Shown piece by piece: positions 43,201 to 53,137 of a stretch of DNA of 64,000 nt. The translations under genes and the position numbers were made by a program. The stretch's first letter is position 1. Every line of letters begins with the position of its first letter. Below the pieces are notes generated by a model, which was not told the DNA's origin, ran no database searches, and saw nothing but the letters and a program-made list of their open reading frames with translations. The stretch covers positions 16,513 through 80,512 of the forward strand of contig NZ_JAFCKQ010000035.1 of NCBI RefSeq assembly GCF_018130215.1, given 5' to 3'. The DNA comes from Bradyrhizobium jicamae (GTDB lineage Bacteria > Pseudomonadota > Alphaproteobacteria > Rhizobiales > Xanthobacteraceae).

Positions 43201-44611
43201 GGCGAAGCAGGACACCATCACCTCGCTGCACGATCTGTCAGCCGTCGACCTGCTCGCCGGCTATCGTGCCAAGCAGTTCTCGCCGTCGGAAGTCCTCGAA
43301 GAGGTCATCGCCCACGTTGCGGCCTTCGAACCGCACATCAAGGCGCTTTACCTCTACGACCCCGACGGGGCGCGCAAAGTGGCGAAGGCGTCGACCGAGC
43401 GCTGGCAGCAGGGCGAGCCGATGGGCACGCTCGACGGCGTTCCCGCCACAATCAAAGACAACGTCGCCACCAAGGGCCAGCCGGTGCCGCTGGGCGCGGC
43501 GAGCGTCAAGCTCGTGCCCGCGGAGAAGGATGCGCCGCCTGCCGCGCGGCTGCGCGAAGCGGGCTGCGTCATCTTCTCCAAGACCACGATGCCCGACTAC
43601 GGCATGCTGTCGTCCGGACTGTCGTCGTTCCATCCCCTCACCCGCAATCCCTGGAACGTCAGCAAGAACCCGGGCGGATCGAGTTCCGGCGCGGGTGCCG
43701 CGGGCGCTGCCGGATACGGTCCTCTGCATCTCGGCACCGACATCGGCGGCTCGGTGCGGCTGCCGGCTTCCTGGTGCGGCCTCGTCGCGCTGAAGCCGAG
43801 CCTGGGGCGCGTTCCGATCGATCCGCCCTATGTCGGCCGCGTCGCCGGCCCCATGACCCGCACCGTCGACGATGCCGCGCTGATGATGAGCGTGCTGTCG
43901 CGGCCCGACCGCCGCGACGGCATGAGCCTGCCAGCACTCGAGGTGAACTGGAAGGCGCCGGAGAAGTCGCCGCGCAAGCTGCGGATCGGCCTGATGCTCG
44001 AGGCGGGCGCCGGGCAGAAACTCGACAGGGAGGTGCGCGACGTCGTCGTGAAGGCCGCAAAGGCGTTCGAATCCGCCGGCGCCGTCATTACTGAGATCGA
44101 CGGCATCCTGACCGAGGAAATGCTGGAAGGCCTCGACAATTTCTGGCGCGCGCGGACCTGGGACGATCTCTCGAAACTGTCACCGGCGGAACGCAACAAG
44201 ACGCTGCCCTACATCCTCACATGGGGCGAGGCTGGCGCGAAGCTGTCGGGCGTGGACGTGGTGCGCGGCTTCAACATGACGATGGCGATACGTGCAGCCG
44301 CCGCAAAGCTGTTCTGCGAAGTCGACTATGTGCTTTCGCCGGTATCGCCGGTCGTCAACTTTCCCGCGGAGTTCGCCTCGCCGCTGAACGACCCCGCCAA
44401 GCCGTTCGAGCACATCTGCTATACCGTGCCATGGAATATGGCGGAGAATCCCGCCCTGTCGATCAACGGCGGCTACGACAAGACGGGCTTTCCGATCGGA
44501 GTCCAGATCATCGGCCGCCGCTTCGACGACATCGGCGTGCTCGGCATGGGCAAGGCCTTCGAGGGCCTGCGCGGCGCGCAGAAACCCTGGCCGATACCGC
44601 CGAAGAAGTAG
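43193..44611 (+). CDS. Amidase (amidase signature family)
   Basis: This 472-residue protein has the Ser-cisSer-Lys triad: Lys88 (PATIKDNVA), the serine-rich NPGGSSSGAG loop near 159-168, and nucleophile Ser187 (GTDIGGSVRLPAS). It hydrolyses amide bonds of unknown substrates. The start at 43193 overlaps the stop of the M20 gene. Upstream in-frame codons lie inside that gene and are not used. Confidence 0.92.
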   Translation: MHKAKQDTITSLHDLSAVDLLAGYRAKQFSPSEVLEEVIAHVAAFEPHIKALYLYDPDGARKVAKASTERWQQGEPMGTLDGVPATIKDNVATKGQPVPLGAASVKLVPAEKDAPPAARLREAGCVIFSKTTMPDYGMLSSGLSSFHPLTRNPWNVSKNPGGSSSGAGAAGAAGYGPLHLGTDIGGSVRLPASWCGLVALKPSLGRVPIDPPYVGRVAGPMTRTVDDAALMMSVLSRPDRRDGMSLPALEVNWKAPEKSPRKLRIGLMLEAGAGQKLDREVRDVVVKAAKAFESAGAVITEIDGILTEEMLEGLDNFWRARTWDDLSKLSPAERNKTLPYILTWGEAGAKLSGVDVVRGFNMTMAIRAAAAKLFCEVDYVLSPVSPVVNFPAEFASPLNDPAKPFEHICYTVPWNMAENPALSINGGYDKTGFPIGVQIIGRRFDDIGVLGMGKAFEGLRGAQKPWPIPPKK

Positions 44612-44752
44612 CGTAGCGCCTCAACACAATTCGCGATGCGCGGAACTGATCCGCGCATCCGAGTTCTTCCCAAGGGATGCATTGCCGGGTTATCTGGATG
44701 AAGACGCGCGCCAGCGCGGTTCATTCAAGAAAACCGAGAGGAAATCATCCCC

Positions 44753-45639
<887 letters not shown>

Positions 45640-45643
<4 letters not shown>

Positions 45644-46317
45644 GTGACCGGCGTCAATCGACGTCCTCATCCGACGGTGTCGTCCTGCTCCATGGCATCA
45701 GCAGGACGGCGCGCTCGTTCCGCAGGATGGAACTGGCGCTGCAAGCCGCCGGATTCGCCACCCTCAATCTCGACTATGACAGCCGGCGCAAGTCCCTCGG
45801 CGCGCTGGCCGACGACATCGATCCGGCCATCGCGCCGTTTGCGAGCAGGCTCGAGGGCTCCGTCCATTTCGTGTGCCACTCCATGGGCGGGCTGCTTGCG
45901 CGCGCCTATCTCGCAAGGCATCGCCCGCCGCGGCTCGGCCGTGTCGTCATGCTGGGCACGCCGAACGGCGGCAGCGAGATCGCCGACCGCCTGAAGAACC
46001 TTGCCGCCTACCGCGCCTTCTTCGGCCCGGCCGGCCAGCAACTCGTCACCAGTCGCGACGCCGCGACCCGCGCGCTGCTGCCTGCCATCGACTATCCGAC
46101 CGGCATCATCGCCGGCAATCGCTCGATCTATCCGATCACCTCGATCGCCCTGCCACGGCCACATGACGGACGGGTGTCGGTCGCCAACACCAGGCTCGAG
46201 GGCATGACCGATCACATCGTGATCCGCACGTCGCATCCGTGGCTGGTACGAAATGGAGAAGCGATCACGCAGACGATCGCGTTCGTGCGGGATGGCAAGT
46301 TTCAGGAAGGCAGGTAG
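45640..46317 (+). CDS. Alpha/beta hydrolase, lipase-like
   Basis: This 225-residue hydrolase shows VVLLHGISRTARSF, the nucleophile elbow VCHSMGGLLAR and VVMLGTPNGGSE, as in triacylglycerol lipase-type and PGAP1-type folds. A His near the end (GMTDHIVI) could complete the triad. The GTG start at 45640 overlaps the crotonase stop by 4 bp, so the two genes are translationally coupled. Confidence 0.85.
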
Positions 46318-46412
46318 CATGGCAAAGCGCGCCCGCCATTGCTCGCACCAGTCCGGATGGCCGGCTCGGCGCAAGCGCGCTTTTGTCCACCGTGCGGCTC
46401 CTGCAGCGAAGG

Positions 46413-47387
46413 TTAGCGCGTCAGCAACGCCACGCGGCCGATCGCCTTGCGCTCGATCAGGAGGCGCATTGCCTTCGCGTAGTCCGCAAGCGGCAGCCGG
46501 TGGGAAATGTTCGGCCGCACCTTGCCGGCCTCGGCCCAATCGCTCAGCGCCCTGAACCTGACCTCGCCGAGCGCGGAATTCTTCCGCACCGCCTCGCCGG
46601 CGCGGACGCCGAGCACGCTCGCGCCCTTGATCATCAACAGGTTGGTGCGGGCAAGTCCGATGCCGCCGGTGAAGCCAACGACGAGGATCCGCGCGCCCCA
46701 ATTGATACAGCGCATCGAGTTCTCGAACACCTCGCCGCCGACCGGGTCGAACACCAGATCGGCGCCGCGACCGTCGGTCAGGCGCTTGACGACATCGCGG
46801 AACGGCTCACGCGCATAGAGCAGGACATGGTCCGCGCCGCGCGCTTTCGCGATCGCAAGCTTCTCCTCGGATGAGGCCGCCGCGACCACGGTGGCGCCGA
46901 GCAGCTTGCCGATCTCGACCGCGGCGAGCCCGACGCCGCCGCCGGCGCCGTGCACCAGCAGCACCTCGCCAGGCTTGATCTGCCCGCGGTCAATCAGCGC
47001 GTGATGGGCGGTGCCGTGCGCGGCGAGGAAAGTCGCGCCCTCGGCATAGTCGAAGGTCGAGGGCAGCGGCACCAGCTGCGCGGGCATGGCCACCGTCTCG
47101 TCGCAATAGGCGCCGAAGCGCATCTTGACGATCACCTTGTCGCCGACGGTAACGCCTGCGGCCTCATTGACCTCAACCACATCGCCGGCAGCTTCCGAGC
47201 CTGGCGTGAACGGCAGCGGCGGCTTGAGCTGGTACTCGCCGGCGGCCATCAGTATGTCGGGGAAGTTGATCCCGGCGGCGCGGATCGCAACCCGGACCTC
47301 GCCCGGCTTCAGCGGCGCGGAGGCAAAACTTTCGAGGTGCAGGCGCTCCGGCGGCCCCAGCTCGCGGCAGACGACGGCTTTGGGCAT
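46413..47387 (-). CDS. NADPH:quinone oxidoreductase family protein
   Basis: This 324-residue zinc-free MDR protein has RAAGINFPDILMAAGEYQ, PFTPGSEAAGDV and the NADPH motif HGAGGGVGLAAVEIGK. There are no zinc ligands. It should reduce quinones or enones with NADPH. Its start codon overlaps the stop of the upstream isomerase gene (TGATG). Confidence 0.9.
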   Translation of the reverse strand: MPKAVVCRELGPPERLHLESFASAPLKPGEVRVAIRAAGINFPDILMAAGEYQLKPPLPFTPGSEAAGDVVEVNEAAGVTVGDKVIVKMRFGAYCDETVAMPAQLVPLPSTFDYAEGATFLAAHGTAHHALIDRGQIKPGEVLLVHGAGGGVGLAAVEIGKLLGATVVAAASSEEKLAIAKARGADHVLLYAREPFRDVVKRLTDGRGADLVFDPVGGEVFENSMRCINWGARILVVGFTGGIGLARTNLLMIKGASVLGVRAGEAVRKNSALGEVRFRALSDWAEAGKVRPNISHRLPLADYAKAMRLLIERKAIGRVALLTR

Positions 47388-47998
47388 CAGGCGGCCCGCG
47401 CCTTGAGCCGCGTCAGCGCCTCGCGGATCAGCGGCAGACGGTCGTTGCCGAAATACATGTCGGTCTTGTCGACATAAATTGTCGGCGAGCCGAAACCGCC
47501 GCGTGCCATCACCTCCTCCGTGTTGGCCTTGAGCTGGTCCTTGATCGCCTGATCACCGATCCCGGCCAGGAACTTCGCCGGATCGATGCCGACCTTGCCG
47601 CAGATCCCGGTCAGCACCGCGTCTTGCGAGATGTCTTTGTCGTCGCCCCAATAGGCCTCGAACACCGCGCGCGCGAACGGCACCATTGTCTCGTTGCCGA
47701 GCCAGATGCAGCCGCGCATCGCCTTCACGGAGTTCACCGGGAACACGGTCGGCGGCATCTTGATCGCTAGTCCGGCCGAGCGTGCCCAGTCGGCGAGATC
47801 CTTTTTCATGTAGCGCGCCTTCAATGGCACCGGCTTTTCGCGCTGGGCATAGACCGAGGGATTGACGGTGTTGAAGATGCCGCCCACGAGGATCGGCCGC
47901 CAAATGATCTCGGCGCCGAACTCCTTCGCCAGCGGCTGGATGTTATGCCAGGCGAGATAGGTCCAGGGGCTGGAGCAGTCGAAGAAGAATTCGATCAT
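47387..47998 (-). CDS. 2-hydroxychromene-2-carboxylate isomerase-like protein (DsbA/kappa-GST fold)
   Basis: This 203-residue protein starts IEFFFDCSSPWTYLAWHNI, where the Ser corresponds to the glutathione-activating residue of the HCCA isomerase/kappa-GST family. GGFGSPTIYVD is the cis-proline segment. It may isomerise aromatic breakdown intermediates using glutathione. It is coupled to the quinone reductase gene and near a GST, which suggests a redox or aromatic detoxification unit. Confidence 0.88.
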   Translation of the reverse strand: MIEFFFDCSSPWTYLAWHNIQPLAKEFGAEIIWRPILVGGIFNTVNPSVYAQREKPVPLKARYMKKDLADWARSAGLAIKMPPTVFPVNSVKAMRGCIWLGNETMVPFARAVFEAYWGDDKDISQDAVLTGICGKVGIDPAKFLAGIGDQAIKDQLKANTEEVMARGGFGSPTIYVDKTDMYFGNDRLPLIREALTRLKARAA

Positions 47999-48033
47999 GG
48001 CGTTTCCTCGTGTGACGCTTTGTTGATTACCCT

Positions 48034-48060
48034 GTCATTGCGAGCGAAGCGAAGCAATCC
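48034..48060. repeat. Short dispersed intergenic repeat (GTCATTGCGAG type)
   Basis: The sequence GTCATTGCGAGCGAAGCGAA continues CAATCC at the end. A related copy lies at 56548-56574. This motif is common between genes in Bradyrhizobium and relatives. Confidence 0.65.
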
Positions 48061-48115
48061 ATAATGACGCCGCGGCGGCGGCATGAATTGCATGACGCGG
48101 AATGACGGCGCGCGC

Positions 48116-48820
48116 CTACTGCTTGCCCAGCACTTCCCTGGCCTTCTGCCCGAACATGTTCTTGCGCGCCTCCTCGTCGAACGGCTCCTTGACGAACTTG
48201 CCGATCGCAAGCCCCGCCTGCACCTGCGGACGGGCGCGCACGGTTGCGTACCAGCGCTTGATGTTCGGATAGTCATCGAGCGTGAAGCCCTGCGCCTTGT
48301 GGGTCATGGTCCAGGGGAAGCAGGCGATGTCGGCGATCGAATAGTCGTCACCGGCAACATACGCGCCGGTCTTGCCGAGCTGGCGGTCGAGCACCCCATA
48401 GAGCCGCGCCGTCTCGTCGCGGTAGCGCTCGATCGCATAGGGGATCTTCTCGGCTGCATAGAGCGCGAAATGGCCGTGCTGGCCGAGCATCGGGCCAAGG
48501 CCACCGATCTGCCACATCACCCACTGGATGACGGTCGACCGTGCACGCAGCTCCCCGGACAGGAAGCGGCCGGTCTTGTCGGCGAGGTAGATCAGGATCG
48601 CACCGGTCTCGAACACCGGGAACGGCCCGCCGCCGTCGGCAGGGGCGTGGTCGACGATCGCCGGAATGCGGTTGTTCGGGCTGATCGCCAGGAATTCGGG
48701 GCGGAACTGCTCGCCGGCGCGGATGTTCACCGGGATGACCTTGTAGGGCAGCCCCAGCTCCTCCAGCATGATCGAGATTTTCCAGCCATTCGGCGTCGGC
48801 GCGTAGTGCAGGTCGATCAT
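48116..48820 (-). CDS. Glutathione S-transferase family protein
   Basis: This 234-residue protein has the thioredoxin-like N-terminal domain (MIDLHYAPTPNGWKISIMLE) with Asn in place of a clear Ser/Tyr, NNRIPAIVDH as the cis-Pro segment, and the FETGAILIYLADKTG motif. The C-terminal helical domain includes YSIADIACFPW. It resembles YfcG/YghU-type (Nu) transferases. It conjugates or reduces substrates with glutathione. Confidence 0.9.
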   Translation of the reverse strand: MIDLHYAPTPNGWKISIMLEELGLPYKVIPVNIRAGEQFRPEFLAISPNNRIPAIVDHAPADGGGPFPVFETGAILIYLADKTGRFLSGELRARSTVIQWVMWQIGGLGPMLGQHGHFALYAAEKIPYAIERYRDETARLYGVLDRQLGKTGAYVAGDDYSIADIACFPWTMTHKAQGFTLDDYPNIKRWYATVRARPQVQAGLAIGKFVKEPFDEEARKNMFGQKAREVLGKQ

Positions 48821-48914
48821 CGGGCGTTCCGGTCAGAAAGACTTTTGTTGTTCTGTACGGCGACCATAAGACATGGCAGACAGGCGCTCAATCAGAACCC
48901 ATTGGGAGGCACCC

Positions 48915-49937
48915 ATGCTGTTTCCAACCACGATCGCAGGCTCCCTGCCGAAGCCGGAATGGCTGGCCGAGCCGAACATCCTGTGGGCGCCGTGGAAATC
49001 GCAAGGCGACGAGCTCGCCCGCGCCAAGCGGGACGCCACCGTGCTCGCGGTCAAGCTGCAGGAAGATGCCGGCGTCGACATCGTCACCGAGGGCGAGCAG
49101 GCGCGCCAGCATTTCGTGCACGGCTTCCTGGAGAAGATCGAGGGCATCGATTTCGCCCACAAGGTCGAGATGGGGATCCGCAAGGATCGCTACAAGGCGA
49201 TGGTGCCGCAGGTGGTCGCGCCGCTGCAGCTCAAGGGCCGTGTCCATGCCAGCGAGGCGCGCGCCGCTCGCGCACATACCAAGGGCAAGCTGAAATTCAC
49301 CCTGCCCGGCCCGATGACCATCATCGACACCATCGCCGACAAGTATTACGGCGATCGGGTCAAGATGGCATTCGCCTTTGCCGAGCTGCTGAACCAGGAA
49401 GCCAAGGCGCTTGAGGCCGACGGCGTCGACATGATCCAGTTCGACGAGCCCGCCTTCAACGTCTACATGGATCAGGTCCGCGACTGGGGTATCAAGGCGC
49501 TGGAGCGCGCCGCCGAAGGCCTGACCTGCGCGACGGCGGTCCATATCTGCTACGGCTACGGCATCAAGGCCAACACCGACTGGAAACAGACGCTCGGCGG
49601 CGAATGGCGCCAGTACGAGGAGACCTTCCCGGTGATCGACCAGAGCACGATCCAGCAGGTTGCGATCGAGTGCCGCAATTCCAAGGTGCCGCTGGAGTTG
49701 CTGGCGGCGCTGCCCGGCAAGATCGTGCAGGCCGGCGTGATCGACGTCGCCAGCGACGAGGTCGAGACGGCCGAGGATGTGGTCAAGGTGATCGAGGCGG
49801 TCTCGAAATTCGTGCCCAAGGGCAACATCATCGCGACCACCAATTGCGGCATGGCGCCGATGCGGCGGGATATCGCGGAAGCCAAGCTGATGGCGCTCGG
49901 CGCAGGCGCGAGGCTGGCGCGACAGCGGCTGGGGTGA
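48915..49937 (+). CDS. Core MetE-type cobalamin-independent methionine synthase
   Basis: This 340-residue protein corresponds to the C-terminal catalytic half of MetE (full MetE is about 750 residues). It has TTIAGSLPKPEWL, FTLPGPMTIIDT, IQFDEPAF, VHICYG and TTNCGMAPM, giving His, Cys, Glu and a second Cys as zinc ligands. Such core-MetE proteins methylate homocysteine using methyl groups from a corrinoid or other donor, not methyltetrahydrofolate. GGGAGG precedes the start at 48915. Confidence 0.88.
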   Translation: MLFPTTIAGSLPKPEWLAEPNILWAPWKSQGDELARAKRDATVLAVKLQEDAGVDIVTEGEQARQHFVHGFLEKIEGIDFAHKVEMGIRKDRYKAMVPQVVAPLQLKGRVHASEARAARAHTKGKLKFTLPGPMTIIDTIADKYYGDRVKMAFAFAELLNQEAKALEADGVDMIQFDEPAFNVYMDQVRDWGIKALERAAEGLTCATAVHICYGYGIKANTDWKQTLGGEWRQYEETFPVIDQSTIQQVAIECRNSKVPLELLAALPGKIVQAGVIDVASDEVETAEDVVKVIEAVSKFVPKGNIIATTNCGMAPMRRDIAEAKLMALGAGARLARQRLG

Positions 49938-50161
49938 TGGCGATCCTGCTTCGCTTGACTGCAATCACGTTGCTGATCGTGGCCTCGCCTGTCCTTGCCG
50001 GCGAACGCGACCAGCTCAATGCCTGCAAGACATTGGTGGCAGCGCAGTCATCGGGCGGGCGCGACACGCCCGAGGTAACGCGCTGCCGCCAGATCATCAA
50101 GGAGTGGACGCTGCGGGATTCCCGCATGAGCGTCGATGAGCAGGGTCGCCCGCTGCGCTGA
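49937..50161 (+). CDS. Small secreted protein
   Basis: This 74-residue protein has a signal peptide (LLRLTAITLLIVASPVLAGE). The mature part includes NACKTLVAAQSSGGRD and TRCRQIIKEWTLRD with two cysteines. Its ATG overlaps the stop of the methionine synthase gene (TGATG), so it is translated from the same mRNA. The role is unknown. Confidence 0.65.
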   Translation: MAILLRLTAITLLIVASPVLAGERDQLNACKTLVAAQSSGGRDTPEVTRCRQIIKEWTLRDSRMSVDEQGRPLR

Positions 50162-50163
50162 AG

Positions 50164-50775
50164 TCAATTCGCGCTGGAATGCAGCTCCGGCCGATAGCCG
50201 GCCTGAAATGCCCGAAGCGTCGATGGCGGGGTCAACAGCATGGCGGAACCCGCGACGTCGGCGCGGCCGTAGCCTGCAAGCGACCAGCGCAGCGTGTGGC
50301 CGCCCGTGACGAGATAGCTCCCGCCATCTGCCTGCACCATTGTGCCGTCAGGCAGCTCGTGCAACGGCACCGGCAACGGATGCAAGCGCTTTTTGCCATG
50401 ATCGAGCCGCTCGGCGTGCAGCACCGCGTCCATCGCCTTGGCGCTGAGATCGGTCACGCCGTTCCCTACCTCCCAACAGGCGCGAAAGCGTTTGGCATCC
50501 TCGCGGCGGCAGAAGAAGCAGGGACGGTGCCCGGCCGCAAAGGCCGTGGCCTCATCGAGGAAGAACAGCTCGGTCCAGCTCCGCCGGCTCATCACCTCGC
50601 GCCGCCTCCCCCTGAATTCGCAGACGCAGGTGAGCCAGGCCGGCGTCGACCAGCGCTTTGTCAGAAGCGTCCGCGTCACAGGATCATGGATGATGCCGCG
50701 ATTACCTGTGAAGGTTCCGCGATGCTCCGACGCGACGATTTCACCCAGCGGCGTGACGCGGTTCTGCAGCGGCAT
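50164..50775 (-). CDS. Hypothetical protein with Cys motif
   Basis: This 203-residue soluble protein reads FTGNRGIIHDP early, then SWTELFFLDEATAFAAGHRP and CFFCRREDAKRFRACWEVG. A CxxC with a nearby third Cys and His could bind zinc. I recognise no family. The start overlaps the stop of the aldolase-family gene (TAATG), so it is in an operon with that gene. Confidence 0.7.
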   Translation of the reverse strand: MPLQNRVTPLGEIVASEHRGTFTGNRGIIHDPVTRTLLTKRWSTPAWLTCVCEFRGRRREVMSRRSWTELFFLDEATAFAAGHRPCFFCRREDAKRFRACWEVGNGVTDLSAKAMDAVLHAERLDHGKKRLHPLPVPLHELPDGTMVQADGGSYLVTGGHTLRWSLAGYGRADVAGSAMLLTPPSTLRAFQAGYRPELHSSAN

Positions 50776-51605
50776 TATTTCGCCGGCGCGGTGGTGACGC
50801 GCATCTTCCACAAATTCCACACGCGATCGAGCACCTGCAGATTGATCGCATCCGCCTTTGCGCCTTCGGCCGCCGTCAGATAGTTCACCTCGCCGCCGAG
50901 CGCGATCGCCTGCGACTGCAGCCGCGCATTGACGTCGGTGTAGTAGGCGCGGAACACGGCGAGCTTCACCGATGGTCCGACCACGGCGTCGCCATGGCCG
51001 CGCATCAGGACCACGGATTTGTCGCCGAGCGCGGCCGCCAGCGACTTGCCGATGTCGGCGTTGCGCACCAGCATGTCGGTTTCGCCGAACGCTTTTCGGA
51101 TATCCCATACCGGCGCCCCGGCGGCGAGGAACGCGGCGTTGTGGAACACCGGCCGAAGCATGGTCTGGCTGATCGTGAACGGTATCACGCCGGGGGAGTG
51201 CGTGTGCACGACGGCCATCACGTCCGGCCGCGCCCTGTAGATCTCGCTGTGGATGAAGCGCTCGAGGAAGAGGGTACGCCCCTTGGTGTCCACGGCATTT
51301 CCGTCGAGATCAAATTCCATGATGTCGTCGCTGGTCACGAGCGCCGGAGCCAGCGAGCGCGACATCAGGAAATGATAGGGATTCTTGGGATCGCGGGCGC
51401 TGACATGGCCAAAGGCGTCGACGACGCCGTACTCGGCAAGGATGCGGCTCCCTGTGACGATGTCGTCGATCACGGCTGCATCAGCTCCGGATGCCGAGGC
51501 GGTTGGCGTCTGACGGTCCTGGCATGCCGCCCCGGGCATGCCGAACAGCGTCGCGAGCGCGATCAGGATGCCGAACCGTGCCAAACACCCTTGTCCAGTC
51601 ATCAC
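50775..51605 (-). CDS. Exported class II aldolase/adducin family protein
   Basis: This 276-residue protein keeps the class II aldolase metal site: GHVSARDP early, HTHSPGV (two His) and RGHGDAVVG (third His). A signal peptide precedes it (FGILIALATLFGMPGAAC). Members are usually cytoplasmic; an exported form is unusual. The reaction (aldol cleavage or epimerisation) and substrate are unknown. The downstream hypothetical gene is coupled to it. Confidence 0.85.
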   Translation of the reverse strand: MMTGQGCLARFGILIALATLFGMPGAACQDRQTPTASASGADAAVIDDIVTGSRILAEYGVVDAFGHVSARDPKNPYHFLMSRSLAPALVTSDDIMEFDLDGNAVDTKGRTLFLERFIHSEIYRARPDVMAVVHTHSPGVIPFTISQTMLRPVFHNAAFLAAGAPVWDIRKAFGETDMLVRNADIGKSLAAALGDKSVVLMRGHGDAVVGPSVKLAVFRAYYTDVNARLQSQAIALGGEVNYLTAAEGAKADAINLQVLDRVWNLWKMRVTTAPAK

Positions 51606-51623
51606 GCGTCGACCTCTATCGGA

Positions 51624-52151
51624 CTAAGCCGCGCCGTCGCGGATCGGCGGCTGGAACGACAGCGCGGTGTCCCAGGGGAAGAAGATCCAGGTGTCCTGCG
51701 ATACCTCGGTGATGAAGGTATCGACCAGCGGACGGCCCTTCGGCTTGGCGTACACGGTCGCGAAATGCGCGTCGGGCAGCATCTCGCGCACCAGCTTTCC
51801 GGTCTTGCCGGTGTCGACGAGGTCGTCGACGATCAGAAGCCCCTTGCCGGTGCCGCCGCCGAGCTTGGCGGTTGCCTCGGAGATGCCCTTGAGCACCTTG
51901 AGGTCGCCCTGCTTGTCGTGGTCGTAGCTTGCGATGCAGACGGTGTCGATCACCCGCACGCCGAGTTCGCGCGCCACGATCGCCGCCGGCACCAGTCCGC
52001 CGCGGGTGATTGCGATCACCGCCTGGAACGGGCCGACCTCGTTGAGCCGCCAGGTCAGCGCCCGGCAATCCCGATGGAATTGATCCCACGAGACCGGGAA
52101 CGGCCTGCCTGCCCGCTCCTGGGCGCTCAGTTCAGAATTTTTCTCAGCCAT
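51624..52151 (-). CDS. gpt: Xanthine phosphoribosyltransferase
   Basis: This 175-residue protein has the PRPP-binding motif GLLIVDDLVDTGKTG and the upstream AVIAITRGGLVPA. Trp near the end (DTWIFFPWDTAL) matches the xanthine/guanine type. It converts xanthine and guanine with PRPP to nucleotides for purine salvage. It lies 6 bp after the CinA-like gene on the same strand. Confidence 0.9.
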   Translation of the reverse strand: MAEKNSELSAQERAGRPFPVSWDQFHRDCRALTWRLNEVGPFQAVIAITRGGLVPAAIVARELGVRVIDTVCIASYDHDKQGDLKVLKGISEATAKLGGGTGKGLLIVDDLVDTGKTGKLVREMLPDAHFATVYAKPKGRPLVDTFITEVSQDTWIFFPWDTALSFQPPIRDGAA

Positions 52152-52157
52152 GTCGTA

Positions 52158-52913
52158 TCAACCCGCAGCCGGTTTCTTCTGTGCAGCCTGCACCCGCTTC
52201 AGCATCTCCTTCACCTCGGCCATCGCCGCCGCCAGCTTCTCGGGATCGCGCGAGCGCACAACGAGACTGGTGTTCGGCTTCTGGTTCTCGTCCTGGAACG
52301 GGTAGCTGCCGATGATGGTGTCGGGATGGGCCTGCGCGATCGCGCGCAGCGGACCGCCGATGTCGCCCTCCCGCGCGTCGGCGCGCACCGAATCCGACAG
52401 CATCCGCACGCCGGATTTTAGGGTCGGCGCCACGATGTCCATCATCGCCTGCATGATCGTGGGGATGCCGGCCATCACGATGACATTGCCGAGCTTGAAG
52501 CCAGGCGCCAGGATGGTCGCGCTCTGGATCAGCTCGGCCCCGTCGGGCACGCGGGCCATCCGCAGCCGGGCCTCGTTCAGATCCTGCTCGCTCCAGCGCT
52601 CCCTGAACCGCGCCACCACCTCGGGATGGTGGTGGATGTCGACCCCGAACGCCTTGGCCACGCTGTCGGCGGTGATGTCGTCATGGGTCGGGCCGATGCC
52701 GCCTGTCGTGAACACGTAGGCGTACCTATGCCGCAGCGCATCAAGGGCGGCGATGATGTCGTCCTCGTCGTCGGCAACGACACGGACTTCCTTCAGGTCG
52801 ATGCCGATATTGGTCAGGTATTCGGCGATGAAACCGATATTCTTGTCCTTGGTCCGGCCGGACAGGATTTCGTCGCCGATCACCAGAATCCCTGCCGTGA
52901 CGATCTCGCTCAT
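52158..52913 (-). CDS. CinA-type molybdopterin-binding domain protein
   Basis: This 251-residue protein has the MoCF/MoeA-type core: AGILVIGDEILSGRTKDKN, VFTTGGIGPTHDDITADSVA, and a C-terminal Pro/Lys-rich end. It corresponds to the N-terminal domain of CinA/YfaY, whose members include ADP-ribose or NMN pyrophosphatase-linked proteins, without the amidase domain. The start at 52913 follows GGGAATGAG. It precedes gpt in an operon. Confidence 0.87.
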   Translation of the reverse strand: MSEIVTAGILVIGDEILSGRTKDKNIGFIAEYLTNIGIDLKEVRVVADDEDDIIAALDALRHRYAYVFTTGGIGPTHDDITADSVAKAFGVDIHHHPEVVARFRERWSEQDLNEARLRMARVPDGAELIQSATILAPGFKLGNVIVMAGIPTIMQAMMDIVAPTLKSGVRMLSDSVRADAREGDIGGPLRAIAQAHPDTIIGSYPFQDENQKPNTSLVVRSRDPEKLAAAMAEVKEMLKRVQAAQKKPAAG

Positions 52914-53137
52914 GATCTCATTCCCTGATTGCTCCCCCGACATTGCCGACCGAACGCCTTGATGTCACGGGGTTTTGCTGCCGAAATAAGCAGGTCGCAG
53001 CCGGTTTTTCAGGCAGCCCGTCGGCCATCCCCAGCAAATGCCGCAAGCCAATGCATATCGCGCTGGCCCGCCCCTTGCTACCATCCCATCAAGTCATGCA
53101 CTGTGTGTCACATGGCTTCGAAGGACAGTCGGGATTT

